Notes under the pieces: generated by a model
What the model saw: the letters and a program-made list of their open reading frames with translations, nothing else
What the model was told of the DNA's origin: nothing
The model's database searches: none
In this document: one piece after another, positions 21,023-32,278 of the stretch
How positions within the stretch are numbered: the stretch's first letter is position 1
Layout: the number at the start of each line of letters is the position of its first letter
Translations under genes and position numbers: made by a program
Assembly (NCBI RefSeq): GCF_014356525.2
Contig: NC_052507.1
Coordinates: forward strand, 43,805,687 to 43,869,686
Source of the DNA: Nilaparvata lugens
Taxonomy: Eukaryota > Arthropoda > Insecta > Hemiptera > Delphacidae
Reading direction: 5' to 3'
DNA: 64,000 bases

Positions 21023-21355
21023 GATCTGAGTATGGCTCTTTTCTGACTCTAAAATCATTAACTAAATCCAACACATTTCCAAATCCAACTCCAACTGCAA
21101 CTCCCATACCTCCAATAAACGTTAATTCACCCAACCTATCACTTGGCGTTCTCCCATTAAGAATAACCAAATTATAATCAGCACAAAGTTCTAAAAATCT
21201 TCGCCCCCTATTGTTTAGATCTTTATCTTTAGAAACTCTGTTGTTTGCAAACCTCCCGTTATCATCCCTAAGTAAACTTTCATCATTGATAACCTGCTCT
21301 TCTCCAATACGTACATTCATATCGCCTATCAATATAAAATTAGACACTACATATT
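21023..21355 (-). pseudogene. LINE-2 endonuclease domain, C-terminal half
   Basis: The minus strand from about 21348 reads NFILIGDMNVRIG (GDxN endonuclease motif), then NNRGRRFLELCADYNLVILNG, a block typical of LINE AP-like endonucleases, and ends KEPYSDH with the catalytic SDH. The N-terminal half of the domain is missing and the sequence stops being LINE-like above about 21355, so the element is 5'-truncated. The domain is interrupted right after SDH by the Harbinger remnant. Confidence 0.75.
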
Positions 21356-21723
21356 AAAGTACGGTATAATCAATTTCCCTTCGAAAATGTTAAACCAAAC
21401 TCATCGGTAGTTCAAAATATGTTTCCATTCCAAAAGAAGTGATAAGTTCCAAATTCCCAATGCACTAAGATAGGACTATAAAGTTTGTTTGGAATCTTAA
21501 TGGCTGTTTAGTACCACGTGACAGTCATACTGTGGGTAATATAGTTACTGTAGTATAGGCTGCACTCGTTGCTCTTGGCAAAACAATATGCTGACATTAT
21601 CGTACACAAAACAATACTGTTGTAACCGATACCATAGAGAATAGATAGAATAGAAGAATATCCAATGATATAGTGCGTTTATTTTTCAAATTTCACTGAT
21701 AGCTGGAGCCGATAGTCCACGTA
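21356..21723. other. Unannotated intronic sequence
   Basis: No coding sequence or clear repeat was recognised. Confidence 0.4.
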
Positions 21724-22531
21724 CGGTAAACCGGGTTGACTATGTCCCAATTTTGGGGAGTTGAGATCTTAAACCGCTTGCAATCAATAATTAAGCTGCA
21801 AGAAATTTCTTGTAATATTTTTTATTGTATTCTGCAATGTTTGAAGAGTATTTCTCATTATAAAAAGTTAATATTTTTCTTTACTTTAACAAATATTTTT
21901 TTTTGAAATTAAGAGAGAATGTCAACCAGAGGTTGGGGTGACTTTATCTCACTTTAAAAAATATATGAAAAAAAGTTAATTTTCAAGAGTTAGAAAAAGT
22001 GAAACCAACTGTTAACCTTTAAAATGAATAATGACATTGAAAACAAATGAAATCTACTTCAAAAATCACAAATTATTGACCGAGCGAATGAGGTCTAAGA
22101 TTCAAGTCGACGGTTTGACATTTCTCTTAATGTTTAAATGTTTGGATGTTTAAAATGTTCATATGTTGCGCATTTACGGCGAAACGCGGTAATAGATTTT
22201 CATGAAATTTGACAGGTATGTTCCTTTTTAAATTGCGCGTCGACGTATATACAAGGTTTTTGGAAATTTTGCATTTCAAGGATAATATAAAAGGAAAAAG
22301 GAGCCTCCTTCATACGTCAATATTAGAGTGAAAATCAGACTATAGAATATTATTCATCATAAATCAGCTGCTGTCGAGTTGACTATAAATTGCATGCCAT
22401 GACGCATGCATTTCAATATCTCAATGTAACTTGGTAAAAAATTAGCAGCTGTGTAGACTATAAATTGCATGCCTCATTGAATGCAATTTTTATGCACTAT
22501 TAAATAGGATGCAAAGAACTTATAACAGCTC

Positions 22532-22539
22532 GTCTGGGC
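22532..22539. repeat. 8 bp target-site duplication of the P-like element (left)
   Basis: GTCTGGGC at 22532-22539 and again at 23627-23634. It differs at one position from GTCTGGCC, the reverse complement of the P-element target consensus GGCCAGAC. Confidence 0.8.
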
Positions 22540-22800
22540 CAATAGTCCTACTATTACTTCAGGCCCCACAACTGATCTCTAATAAACTATGACGTCATCA
22601 CAGTAGATCTATGATATCTACTGGCGGTGAGCAAGCGAAATAAGAGCGCTGATGCTTGTTATCACATCTGATATGGTAATCAACAAATTTGGAATCATAA
22701 ATTCAATTTTCACGGTCTCCCATTTCAATGAATATGGTTTGTTTATCATTCTTCCAATATTCGTTTGTGAGAAGTAATAATGAATTTGGGGTTTTAAATT

Positions 22801-22947
22801 ATGGGATACTGTTGTGTACTTAATTGTCGGGGGAATTATAACAAGACTCCAAAAGTTTCTTTTTCGAATGATGAAACTTTATAACGAAAATGGATACGAG
22901 CGAGAAGAAGGAAGAACTTCAATTCTACAAAACAACGGTTTACATGA
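22801..22947 (+). pseudogene. THAP-type zinc-finger remnant of a P-like transposase
   Basis: From an ATG the frame reads MGYCCVLNCRGNYNKTPKVS, the start of a THAP finger with its first Cys pair (CVLNC). It continues FSNDE, a TAA at about 22882, then RKWIRARRRKNF with the conserved Trp of the family, before ending in TGA at 22945-22947. The distal Cys and His of the finger are lost. THAP domains provide sequence-specific DNA binding at the N-terminus of P-element transposases and related host proteins. With a stop and no catalytic part, this is a relic. Confidence 0.75.
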
Positions 22948-23085
22948 AGTGTAGAAGAACAGTGTAAATAAAGTGTGAGTGGAAAATTTAATTAAAGTGT
23001 GAAAGAACAGTGTGATTAAAATGTGAAATAACAGTGTAATTAGAGTGTGGAATAACAGTGTAAATAAAGTGTGTGAAAGAACTTT
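22948..23085. repeat. Minisatellite inside the P-like element
   Basis: About five diverged units of roughly 25-28 bp, each with AAGTGTG and AACAGTGTAA-like parts. It follows directly on the THAP remnant and probably arose by slippage in a decayed coding or spacer region. Confidence 0.65.
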
Positions 23086-24427
23086 TGAACTAATGAATTA
23101 AAAGTAAATGCAAAGTGTTGGAACTGTGCATAACATCCTAATATTAAAGGTTTTACCTAACTGAAAAACATTCAATTCTCCTGATGGGTTTCTTTGTATC
23201 ACAGATTTATTGTGATCAAGTTTGTGGGAGCCTCTTTCCTAAAATAGAGTTACATTTTATTTGGTTTATCTTTCATTTACCTCTCCTTCGATTCTGATAC
23301 AGGCTATTATTGAGTATTTTTGGTTGAGATGAATTTATCAATAGCTCTATCACTGAATCGAGTAGGCCTATGTCTATCAAGCTGAAAGTATGGATAAATT
23401 ATTGCATTTGTGGAATAAAGTGTTTTTATTTCAATGAAATTTATATTTAATAAAATACAAATGTATTTAAACTGAAATTTAGATAGTATTCCATCCAATA
23501 AAAAATCGATACAGTAACAAAAGTTACATTGATAAGCTAGTATAAACTACTATGATCTAGGAAGAATCAATCTACATGTTATGACGTCATTAATTAGTTG
23601 TGGGGCCTGAAGTAATAGTAGGTATTGTCTGGGCGCCTAGATGTCTTCTGGTTTTCTCGCGCTAAATTCCGGAAAGCGTTATATTATAATTAAATCTTGT
23701 GTAAGCATAATCTGATCAAATAAATAGTTAGTGTATCAGTGTGGATGTGCTTATGGTTTGGGACGTCGTTATAACTGCGCGAGGTCTACTGTTCACAGAA
23801 CTACTAGTTTTTTGAAAAATATTTCAGTTTCTGCTGCCTAAAGATCTATTTTAGCGCCGAAGCATGTTGGCTCCTGCTGCGGAATCAGCTGAAAATGAAT
23901 ATTAACATCGTATTAATCTCAAGCAAGGTTTATATTTTGCTTTATTGGGTAGAATACATTATATTTATCAGATTTTGAATTGTATTTGCATCATATCCTG
24001 CATAATATCACAATTTTTTATACTGGGACAAAGTCAACCCAAGTTTAACCTAGATGTGACCTCGTTGTATTTAACTAGTAATAGAACCCTAACCAGTACA
24101 ACTATGGATATTATAGATATACCTATTGAAATATAATAAAAAGCCAAAATAATATGTTCTCACCGATATCATAAGTCTTTTAGAAATAAGTTTCCCAATA
24201 CGAAGTTTTTCGAAAACGAAATCAGAAAATAAAGCTAGCAGTTAGGTTTTATGTCGATAATTCAACTAATATATCGAGATTCGACAAGATATCGATTGTA
24301 GAACCTCGATAACGATCAGGGCTACGCCTATCAATGTTGAATATCGATTTCGGATAACAGAGATATGAGATAAACTGATTTGAATACTTTACCGCGAGGT
24401 GGGACAAAGTCACCCCGGTCGACGGTA

Positions 24428-24966
24428 GTTCTTATTCGTGAAGCTATGTGACGCTGTTAGTCTCTCATACTTTGCCGTTATTACACTCTCACTCGGCCAA
24501 AATAGTAATAATAAACACAGTAATCGGCTAGAAATTTGGAACATAAACGACATATTTCTTGTGATATATTTTCATGCTATCCTCTCTTTATGGTTATGTT
24601 TAGGTATGTTCAAGTATTTAAATAAGTATATATTTATGTATTATGGTACTGTAGTTTGATTTTTGTTTCATATAACTGATCAACACGATCAAAACAATTC
24701 AGAGTTAGAATGTGTTTACAGTCTAAAAGGTGTTCAGGGTGTGTTTGCATGTGTTTTGACAACCGTAATAAGAATTATTCATTTAGGCAGCATAGGTACT
24801 AAACAGAATACTGAATCTGTTCAAAATGTGACTCTTGTTGACACGTCAACGTTTTTATGTACTGATATAGGGGATACAACACTTAGCAGTAAACGGTTAG
24901 CAGTAACTGTTAAACTTTAGCAGTAAACACTTAGCAGTAAAACGGTTACAGGGGCAATTATAAAAG
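24428..24966 (+). other. Sequence upstream of LINE-5, possible LINE leader
   Basis: Short ORFs at 24438-24659 and 24663-24920 have no recognised domain. The second is close upstream of and co-directional with the LINE-5 endonuclease and could be a decayed ORF1 end. Three near-repeats of TTAGCAGTAAAC occur at 24880-24950. Confidence 0.4.
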
Positions 24967-27900
24967 GAAGAAGTATTAAATGCGATTCAGTTAGCGGTAA
25001 TATAAATATTCTCCACCAGAATGTACAGAGTCTTATCTAATAAAATAGGTCTAATTGAACAAATCATTGTGGATAAGAAACTAGATATTTTATGTCTTAC
25101 TGAGCATTGGATGACTGAGGTTGAACTGGAAGTAAATTCTAATCTAAAATAACTACAATTAGTTTGCACAACACGAATGCATGGTGGGTAGCCATTTATT
25201 CAAAATATAGACCTTTACAGTATAGATTATTAAAATATATTCCATATAAACATTTCTGTAGAGCTGAGAACTGCGAATTAGCAGGTGTAGATTCTCAAAT
25301 ATTGATACTATGGTCATTACTGTATATCGTAGTCCTCAAGGTACTTTTGAAATGTTTTGTAAAATAATGGAATTAGCTCTTAGTTACTTGAATAAGAGAT
25401 ACCGAAAGTCAATAGTTTGTGGGGACTTCAACTTACGTTTCAATGCAAATGACAAACAGGCAGAACACTTTGTGTAATATGTATGGCTTTGAAATGAGGG
25501 TTTATGAGCCGACTAGGGGGGCCAATTGTCTTGATAATGTTTTCTCATCCAGCTTCCAAGACAATTTGAGTGTAGAAATAAGTAACCGCCATGTCAGCGA
25601 CCACTTATGGCAGCTTGTCTCTATAAAATTCAATAAATCTCAAAAACGCTTGTTATCCTCGAGTAAGATTTATAGAAAAGTCACTAAAATAAAAAAAAGT
25701 AATATTGATGTATTTAAATGCCACCTGTTAAAGGAAGGTTGGTCAGTTTCTATTTATGATAGTTATGTTGATATGAGCTTTGATTTATTTTTGAATACAG
25801 TTATATATTATTATGATCTGAGTTTCAACATGATCAAACAAATTAATTCTAACTCGAGAACCGCTAGGCATTCTTATAATAAAATCAATTGGTTCACTCC
25901 GGAGCTGAAAGAGCAGAAAAATAGGTTGGACTTTCTGTATTTTCTTTCTAAAACACACGTAGATTATATATATATTTATATTAGAGAAAAAAGTTCCTAG
26001 ACTAATGATAAGAGAAGCAAAGAAAGTTGTTGAAACCATTTAAAATTGTTTTCATTCGCTCATTGACTGCCAGATGGTAGGAGAGTTTCTATAATTTTAT
26101 AATAACTATTACTCATCAATCTATCGCTCAGGCATCGGCCGGTTGGAGTGTCAGTGTGAAATTAGCTCTTGTTCTGCTAAGTACTTGCTCTCGAGTCTTT
26201 AAGATTCAGGAAATACGTCCTGAATCTGCCTAAATATTCTTCGTTCGGGAATTGAATTTGTCGAGAATTCCCAGAGACAATCGTTCTCTAATTTGTACAG
26301 TTACAATTGAGAAATCTTGGAAGGAGCTTGTCATCGTTTAGTGGCATCCCTTCTATAATTGAGTATTTCGGCTCATTCTAATAACTCCTATTCGTGTCGT
26401 TTAATATTATAGGAAATTCGGCCTACACATTTATTCGTTTACTTAAATTGCATTTTCGTTTTACGTGAAAAGTTAGTCACGTTTCGTATTAGTGAAAAGT
26501 GAATGCCAGAAAGCAAGTTTAGTTTTTTGTTTCTATTCATATTCAAATCTTAGTGTTAAATATCCAGACAGTAAATTCCATCCTAGAACCGGGAAACAGG
26601 AAGGAACCAACTTTAATAGTCGCCCTTTCGGTTTGCATAATTTCACCTATCTTTTCCTCTCATCTATCCTATCCAACTGTCCACCTTTTACCTCAAATAG
26701 AAGTAGACAAACAATTCGATTCAAGACAATCATATTGGATTTGGTGAGTACCTTTTCTGATTTTCTATGTTCTATGTATGTCGTTTTCCTGAATGGATAT
26801 GTTATTCTACACGAAGATTTTATTCGTCTTATACAGTCCACATCAGAGCATTTGAAGCTTGTATTTTGAGCTATTTAAATTTAAAGAACCAGTATTTACG
26901 TACCAAAAGTAGCAAACAGAAATATTATAGAAAATTCTGAAAATAAGTCAAAAATGTTGTGGAACATTGTAAATAAAAGTAAAACAAAAAGAGAGGAGTT
27001 ACCACAAATAAATATATCTCCTGATAAGTTTAATAGCTTTTTTGTAAATACAGCTGAAGGAATTAAGAAAAAACTTGTTAAAAACTACAGAGTAACATCG
27101 ACTAAACTACTAGAAAAGAAAAATATTTCCTGAAATTATTAAGAAGTTCCGATTTAAACCTGTAACAGAAATATTGTATCTTGGAAGTTGTAAAGCATAT
27201 GTCTACAAAGGATAGTAAGGATCACTATGGACTGTCCAATGCTCTAATGAAGAATATTATCAATTGTATTCTAACCCCGTTCACATGCCTTGTAAATAAA
27301 GTCATTGCGGAAGGGAAATTTCCCACCTCAAAATCACTAAAGTAATACCGGTTTTCAAGAAGGGCATACATGAGGATATTACAAACTTCAGGCCCATAGC
27401 TATAGTCCCTATTTTTTCGAAAATAATAGAAATTCTGCTTGGAAAGCAATTTTGCAAATTTTTGGAGAAGAATGACTTGCTCTGTAAGACTCAGTTCGGT
27501 TTCCGAAAAGGCCTAACAAACCACCCATGCTCTGATTAAATTGGTGAAGGAAATTCTGGACTGTTTTGAGGAGAAATGTTCTGCTGCTGTATCATTCTGC
27601 GACGTCAGTAGAGCTTTTGAGTGTATTTCACATGACATCCTGTTAGCAAAGTTGAAGCACTTACAGGTTGAAGGATTAGCACTGGAGTTATTCTCCAGCT
27701 TATTGCAGGGCAGAACTCAATATGCATGTGTGGATGGTAAAAGCTCGGGTACTTACTTTGTCTGTTAAGTGTGGAGTACCTCAGGGCTCGGTCCTGGGTC
27801 CTTTGCTCTTTCTTATTATGATTGATGATTTGAGCATTAATGTCCCATCGAAAATAGTCTTATATGCAGATGACACCACAGTTCTCAATAGGCATTCAGA

Positions 27901-28649
27901 TGACACTCAGGCTGTGGCACTTTCTGAATCTAATTTGAAGGTAGTTCAAACGTGGTTGAATGCTAATGAGCTGCTTCTCAATGCAGATAAAACAACAACA
28001 ATCTCATTTGGGCTTAAAAGTATATCTGCTTCCAATAGTACAAATAATAAGGCTCAAACATTTTTGGGAATCATTGTAGACCCTACTCTAACTTGGACCC
28101 ATCACATTGCCTGTCTGAAAAATAAGTTGAGCAGCAGTGTATTTGCCCTCAAACGTCTTTGTGGTGAGCTGGACCAGGATGGAATTCATCAGGCCTATTT
28201 TGGCATTTTTCAGTCTCATATCCAATATGGCCTAATAGTCAGGGGTTGCGCAGCACAAGCGCATGATATCTTTTTATTACAGAAAAAGGCTGTCAGAGTC
28301 ATAGCTTTCGTGAACATTGTAGAGAACTTTTCATTATACATATTATAATGTTTACTGTTCTTGAAAGCTAATCTCGATAAAATGGAGTTGAGAAGTGCTA
28401 CACACACACACACATAATACACGAACAAGTCAATCTTTGAATGTAACAAGAAGCAGACTCCACAAGACAGATCAAAACCCTACTAATGCCGCAATCAAAA
28501 TCATGAATAGACTGCCCTTTGAAATAAGACAACTTAATTACAAAAGGTTTAGAAATGTGTTAGAAAAATTTCTCGTAGATAATCCCTTCTACTCTGTCAA
28601 AGAATATATGGAGAAAAAATTATATCCAAGGGATTTTGAAATGAATTAA
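24967..28649 (+). pseudogene. LINE-5 ORF2: endonuclease and reverse transcriptase, many breaks
   Basis: The endonuclease begins INILHQNVQSL, shifts frame, and continues SNKIGLIEQII and LCLTEHW. It then has VYRSPQGTFEMF and VCGDFNLRFN, and ends at a degenerate VSDHLWQL. RT blocks are DVSRAFECISH, KCGVPQGSVLGPLLF and VLYADDTTVL, with YADD intact, then the LGIIVDPTLTWTHH region and LLQKKAVRVI. After a gap at 28320-28395 the C-terminal NRLPFEIRQLN part follows to a stop at 28649. At least six frame changes are needed to read it, plus the insertion at about 26042-26890. The endonuclease is not functional here. Confidence 0.8.
26042..26890. mobile_element. Unidentified insert of about 850 bp inside LINE-5
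   Basis: LINE-5 linker coding stops near 26040 (REAKKVVETI) and resumes near 26895 (NRNIIENSENKSKMLW). The intervening sequence has a different, more GC-even composition, contains TTCAGGAAATACGTCCTGAA (a near-perfect palindrome at about 26203-26222) and ends in a small ORF (26492-26869) with no recognised domain. It resembles a solo LTR or LINE leader more than coding DNA, but I cannot assign it. No clear target-site duplication was found. Confidence 0.45.
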
Positions 28650-28850
28650 ATAAAAATAATGTATATTTTTGAATAATGTGTATTATTATTATGAACTGTA
28701 TGTAATGTATATTTGAATTTCAATCCAATGTACTACTGTGACTGTTTGTTGTAGTGTTTTATTGACCGTTTTTATTGTGTTGACTGGCCTATATGTCAAA
28801 TTGTGATGTACTATTGAGGCTAATAAAGATATTCTATTCTATTTCAATTT

Positions 28851-29272
28851 TCAATTTATTAAAACACACAAATAAAACAAAACAAAATAACAAAGAATTA
28901 CAAAACAAATAAAATACAATAAAATGTTACAAATATAAAAAACCATGGGCTTTGTGGTTGGATGTGTTGGAGAAGAGAAAAAAAAGAGAGGAAGATACCT
29001 AGCCAACTATGGTTTCCCATGTAATAGGCAGAAATATATATTCATATGTTGACTATTGGACCGACAGTAATATTGTGACTATTGTTGTTCTTGACGTTTT
29101 TAATGGACTTATCCAATAAAACTGATTTGATTCAGTTATTTGTATTTTAATTTTCAATGTTTTTTCTACAGTAACAAACTATTTACAAAATGTTACTGCT
29201 CTCTCTTACGTACTTGATTTGAATTAGGCTATATTCACCACACTATTATTTCGGGCAAATTGTGTGATGCAG
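28851..29272. other. End of the first giant ZPR1 intron
   Basis: AT-rich, with runs of AAAACAAAAT near 28870-28920. The polypyrimidine and acceptor context before the exon is TTGTGTGATGCAG. Nothing else was recognised. Confidence 0.5.
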
Positions 29273-29536
29273 TCAGAAACGTGCAGCCTGGAAGTGCCGG
29301 AACTAGACTTGGAGGTGGGGCCAGCGGCGCTGGGGGGCCGCTTCACGACTGTCGAAGGCCTGCTCTGCGCCATTCGCGACCAGCTCGCCGAGAAGGGCGG
29401 CATGTTCACCGACTCCGAGACCTTCTCCGCCAGAGGCAAAATGGCCCAGTTCCTTGAGAGAATCGATGCCATCGTCAAAGGCCAAACACAAGTTACACTA
29501 GTTCTTGACGATCCGGCTGGTAATAGCTACATACAG
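29273..29536 (+). CDS. ZPR1: ZPR1, internal exon: second ZPR1 module
   Basis: The exon of 264 nt is phase 0 at both ends (acceptor TGATGCAG, donor GTCAGT). It encodes SETCSLEVPELDLEVGPAAL, then GGRFTTVEGLL, and ends VLDDPAGNSYIQ. That is the second module of ZPR1, including the (D)DPAGNSYxQ signature which mirrors SGNxFVENP in the first module. The family's short helical insert between them (QFLERIDAIVKG here) is of normal length. GC content is strikingly high compared with the flanking intron DNA, as in the first exon. It is separated from the previous exon by 21924 bp and from the next by 23092 bp of transposon-rich DNA. Confidence 0.95.
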
Positions 29537-29647
29537 GTCAGTTTCAGGTGACATTTCTCACTTTTATTTCAGATTTTTTTGTCCTATTGCTTGTAATTTA
29601 TTGTAAATTGGATTAATTAAAAATTATCTTTGAGGTTACTATATTAC

Positions 29648-30028
29648 TCATTACTCAACTTGAATTGAATTTATTTATTTCCATAGAATAATACAACATC
29701 ATTATTATAGAATATAATACATATACAGGGTAAAGCAACTACAAAAATTCAAATTAATTAAATAAAGCAATACATAATAGTGGGAATTATACCCATTACT
29801 TTGATAAAACCATTATTACTATTACTAAATACTGTTGTAAATGTGCTTTTGTAATTGACACTTAATTCATTAAAAGTTTACATTTACGAACAAGATAAAA
29901 ATAAAAATACAACATCATCTTCTAACATCTCTTATAAAACTCTTAGAGTTAGATACAAATTCTAGCATACCTTCTTTTATCGAATTTACCATCTCGTTGA
30001 ATGCTTCCATCTCCCTTGTTTTCATGTA
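29648..30028 (-). mobile_element. Minus-strand LINE 3' fragment
   Basis: On the minus strand it ends TTCTATGGAAATAAATAAAT, a LINE-like tail. The body is AT-rich without a clear ORF. The right limit is set by the MITE that follows; 3' LINE sequence may resume after it near 30760. Confidence 0.4.
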
Positions 30029-30757
30029 AAGCTGCGTTTACATCGGAGTTAATGACACTAGTTTTTAACATTTTTGTTATCAACTTATGTTAATTACAAA
30101 AGTTAATAACATCATGTTGAGTTGCGTTTACACCGGAGTTGATAACATGAGTTATTAATAAAAAGTTGTCAACTTAACTGAATCGACAAAAAATTCCTTG
30201 TTATTAACAAGTTTTATGTTATCCATCGAGAGTCGGTAACCTTTGTTAATAACAGGTTACTATCTTCCCCGCAACCCCCTCGCCCAGCATCCCTACCCTA
30301 CAACTACAGCTGTTCCCTAATAACTACAGCTGCAGACAAAACACGTGACAAAGTTATTAACTTTTGTTGATAACAAAACTAGCAGCCAGAAGAAAATGTT
30401 ATTAACCTATGTTAGGAACTTTGTTATCAACTCTGGTGTAGACGCACTATAATTTGTTTACAGTAAATCAGATGAAGATCATTATGTTAATGATCACACC
30501 TGTTTCAATTTAAAGTATTTTGAAGGCAATTTTTTGCTTTTTATTCCGGCTGTTATATCATATGAATAGTCTCGTTGAGTTAAATGGAATCATATGGAAG
30601 TCAATTATATTGGCAGCAAGATCTTGTTAATAACAAGGAATTTTCTGTTAAAAACACGAGTTATTAACTTTTGTTAAGATAAATTTTTGACGATTCAGTC
30701 AAGTTAATAACTTTTTGTTTATAACTCGTGTTATTAACTCCGGTGTAAACGCAGCTT
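30029..30757. mobile_element. MITE with long terminal inverted repeats, 729 bp
   Basis: The left end reads AAGCTGCGTTTACATCGGAG and the right end is its inverse (CTCCGGTGTAAACGCAGCTT) with one mismatch. A TA dinucleotide flanks each side. The subterminal regions are filled with GTTAATAAC and GTTATTAAC words, and there is a second nested inverted pair around TTGTTATTAACAAG and CTTGTTAATAACAAG. No ORF is present. The TA flanks suggest a mariner-like mobiliser, but the superfamily is not established. Confidence 0.8.
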
Positions 30758-31019
30758 TATTTTCTTGTAAACGTTCGTTACTAAAACAGTCACCTTGGCA
30801 ACCGTGCTCACATGATAAATCCACGTAGGGCTAGCCCAAAGTTAGTAGACAGTTAGACATCTGTCTACTAAAGTTTGGGTTAGCCTACATCAATACTATT
30901 ATTATTATTATAAATTATAGATCTTTAAATTTATTGTGAGTTGAGGATGTCTTGACCACATATAAAATGTTCGAATCACTCAAAAGAATTTATGGGTCAC
31001 ACTATAGTCCTTCGGCTTT

Positions 31020-31692
31020 GCTAAATATATTTTTTCCTACAGTTACCTTGAAAAGTGACCATTCCTGCACTGATTACAGGACGCAAGGAATCACTTTTCC
31101 GCTCTAGTGTGCAAAGTATTACTTTGCGTACTCTTAATACTTTGCCATCCCAATCAGCTGTTGACATTTTTGGCATGAAATTTGCATGCAAATTTGTTCT
31201 ATCTATATTTTTCAAAAAAATAAAAATGAGAACTCATTAAATTATACATTTTGAATATTATTAATTATTCATTGTTTCAAATAATTTTTTTTCATTCATA
31301 AATTGATTGGTTGAACAATTATTTAGAAATAAGATTTATTAAAATTACTCAAATTTTCAAATCAATTGGATTAATTTAATTCTTATTTTGAATAAATTAT
31401 TGATTATTAATTTTCAATTTGATTATCAAGTTAAAAATGATTTGAAGTTGTTATTAATAACAAAATTATACAGAAAAACATTTGATGGATTTCAGTCATC
31501 ATTTTACCCATAATCAACCACTTCTCATATTCAATGGTAACTGTAGGAAAAATTTAATGTGAAATACATGCGCAAAGTTCCTCTGCTGCACTCAAGAAAC
31601 TATTCCGCCCTCGCCTACGGCTCATGCGTAAACGTTTCTTTCGGTGCAGCAAACTTTTACTTTGCGCACTAGTTGCACAAATAACTATTGTA
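31020..31692 (-). repeat. Dispersed repeat, inverted copy of 51795-52495
   Basis: Read on the minus strand, this runs from TAGTTATTTGTGCAACTAGT through GCAAAGT and AACTTTGCGCA segments to CAAGGTAACTGTAGG. The same order occurs on the plus strand at 51795-52495. Partial copies lie at 50620-50735, 54655-54820 and 55020-55185. It contains no ORF and is likely a MITE-like family. Confidence 0.75.
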
Positions 31693-32060
31693 AGGATAAG
31701 AAGTTTGCTTTTATTATAAGTTACCATTATAATAATTATGTTGTGGTTCTATAAGTTTCCTCTCTAAATTCATACTCAGGTGAAATGTAAAGTGTTATGA
31801 TTTGCTTTCTATCCACTCGACATTGTCTGAGTTCCAGGTCTTAGTAGATCATTTTCATTATTTTAATTAGACTTGAAAATCAAAAATTCTATTCTGATGC
31901 AAAATAGTTATTTGTTCAACTAGTGCACAAAGTGACAGTTTGCTGCACCGAAAGAAACGTATACATAGGCGAGGGCGGAATGGTTTCTTGAGTGCAGCAA
32001 ACGAACTTTGCGCACGTATTTCACATTAAATTTTTCCTACAGTTACCATTGAATATGAAA
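31543..32060. repeat. Foldback repeat, arms about 150 bp
   Basis: The left arm (31543-31690) and right arm (31905-32060) are inverted copies containing GGGCGGAAT and TTTCTTGAGTGCAGCA when read in the right-arm direction. They are the end segment of the repeat family at 31020-31692, duplicated head to head. Confidence 0.8.
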
Positions 32061-32247
32061 AGTGGGTAATTATGGGTAAAATTCCCTGAAATCCATCAAA
32101 TGTTTTTCTGTGTAATTTTATTATTAATAAACACCTTAATTTATTCAAAATTGAATAATAATAATTAAATAATAATGATTAGTAATTCAATTGGAAATTT
32201 ATCTGACTGCTTGAAGGGGGTTTATCTTATGTAAGCATTGAAATGAC
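32061..32247. other. Short unannotated intronic stretch
   Basis: Includes a further fragment of the 31020-type repeat (ATGGGTAAAATT region also seen at 54830). Nothing else was noted. Confidence 0.4.
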
Positions 32248-32270
32248 TATAGTGAGGTCCACGTTATAAT
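32248..32270 (+). repeat. MITE-type terminal repeat flanking the BEL/Pao element, left
   Basis: The 23 bp begin TATAGTGAGGTCCACG. Their exact inverse lies at 50517-50539, directly after the right LTR. The same terminus bounds the small MITE at 59669-59887. Eight further bases (GACAGCGG) separate this copy from the left LTR. Confidence 0.85.
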
Positions 32271-32278
32271 GACAGCGG

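Larger units (their letters stand above)
22540..23626. mobile_element. P-like DNA transposon, internally deleted, 1087 bp
   Basis: Terminal inverted repeats of about 30 bp share CCTACTATTACTTCAGGCCC and continue CACAACT, with small differences at the extreme ends. They are flanked by an 8 bp duplication. Both ends also have ATGACGTCAT just inside the repeats. The interior holds only a THAP-like first exon remnant and a minisatellite, so it is non-autonomous. The 8 bp duplication and THAP finger together point to the P superfamily. Confidence 0.75.
21724..24427. mobile_element. DNA transposon remnant with imperfect terminal inverted repeats, 2.7 kb
   Basis: The left end reads ACGGTAAACCGGGTTGAC followed by TATGTCCCA. 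The right end, reverse complemented, reads ACCGTCGACCGGGGTGAC followed by TTTGTCCCA. These are inverted repeats of about 28 bp with five or so mismatches. Internal short copies of GGGGTGAC and GTCAACCC occur near 21945 and 24030. No transposase is recognisable. The P-like element at 22540-23626 is nested inside. The superfamily is unknown to me. Confidence 0.55.
24967..28850 (+). mobile_element. LINE-5, decayed LINE with internal insertion
   Basis: Plus-strand order: endonuclease (24967-25620), linker (to about 26040), an unrelated insert, resumed linker (about 26895), RT (27150-28310), C-terminal region (28400-28649) and a 3' UTR ending AATAAAGATATTCTATTC at about 28840. It is 5'-truncated or its ORF1 is unrecognisable. 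The order and motifs place it in the Jockey/CR1 group of LINEs. Confidence 0.75.

Noticed and set aside
29260..29457. Alternative-frame ORFs over the third ZPR1 exon
   Set aside because: They are shadows of the GC-rich exon; only the frame beginning SETCSLEVPEL matches ZPR1.
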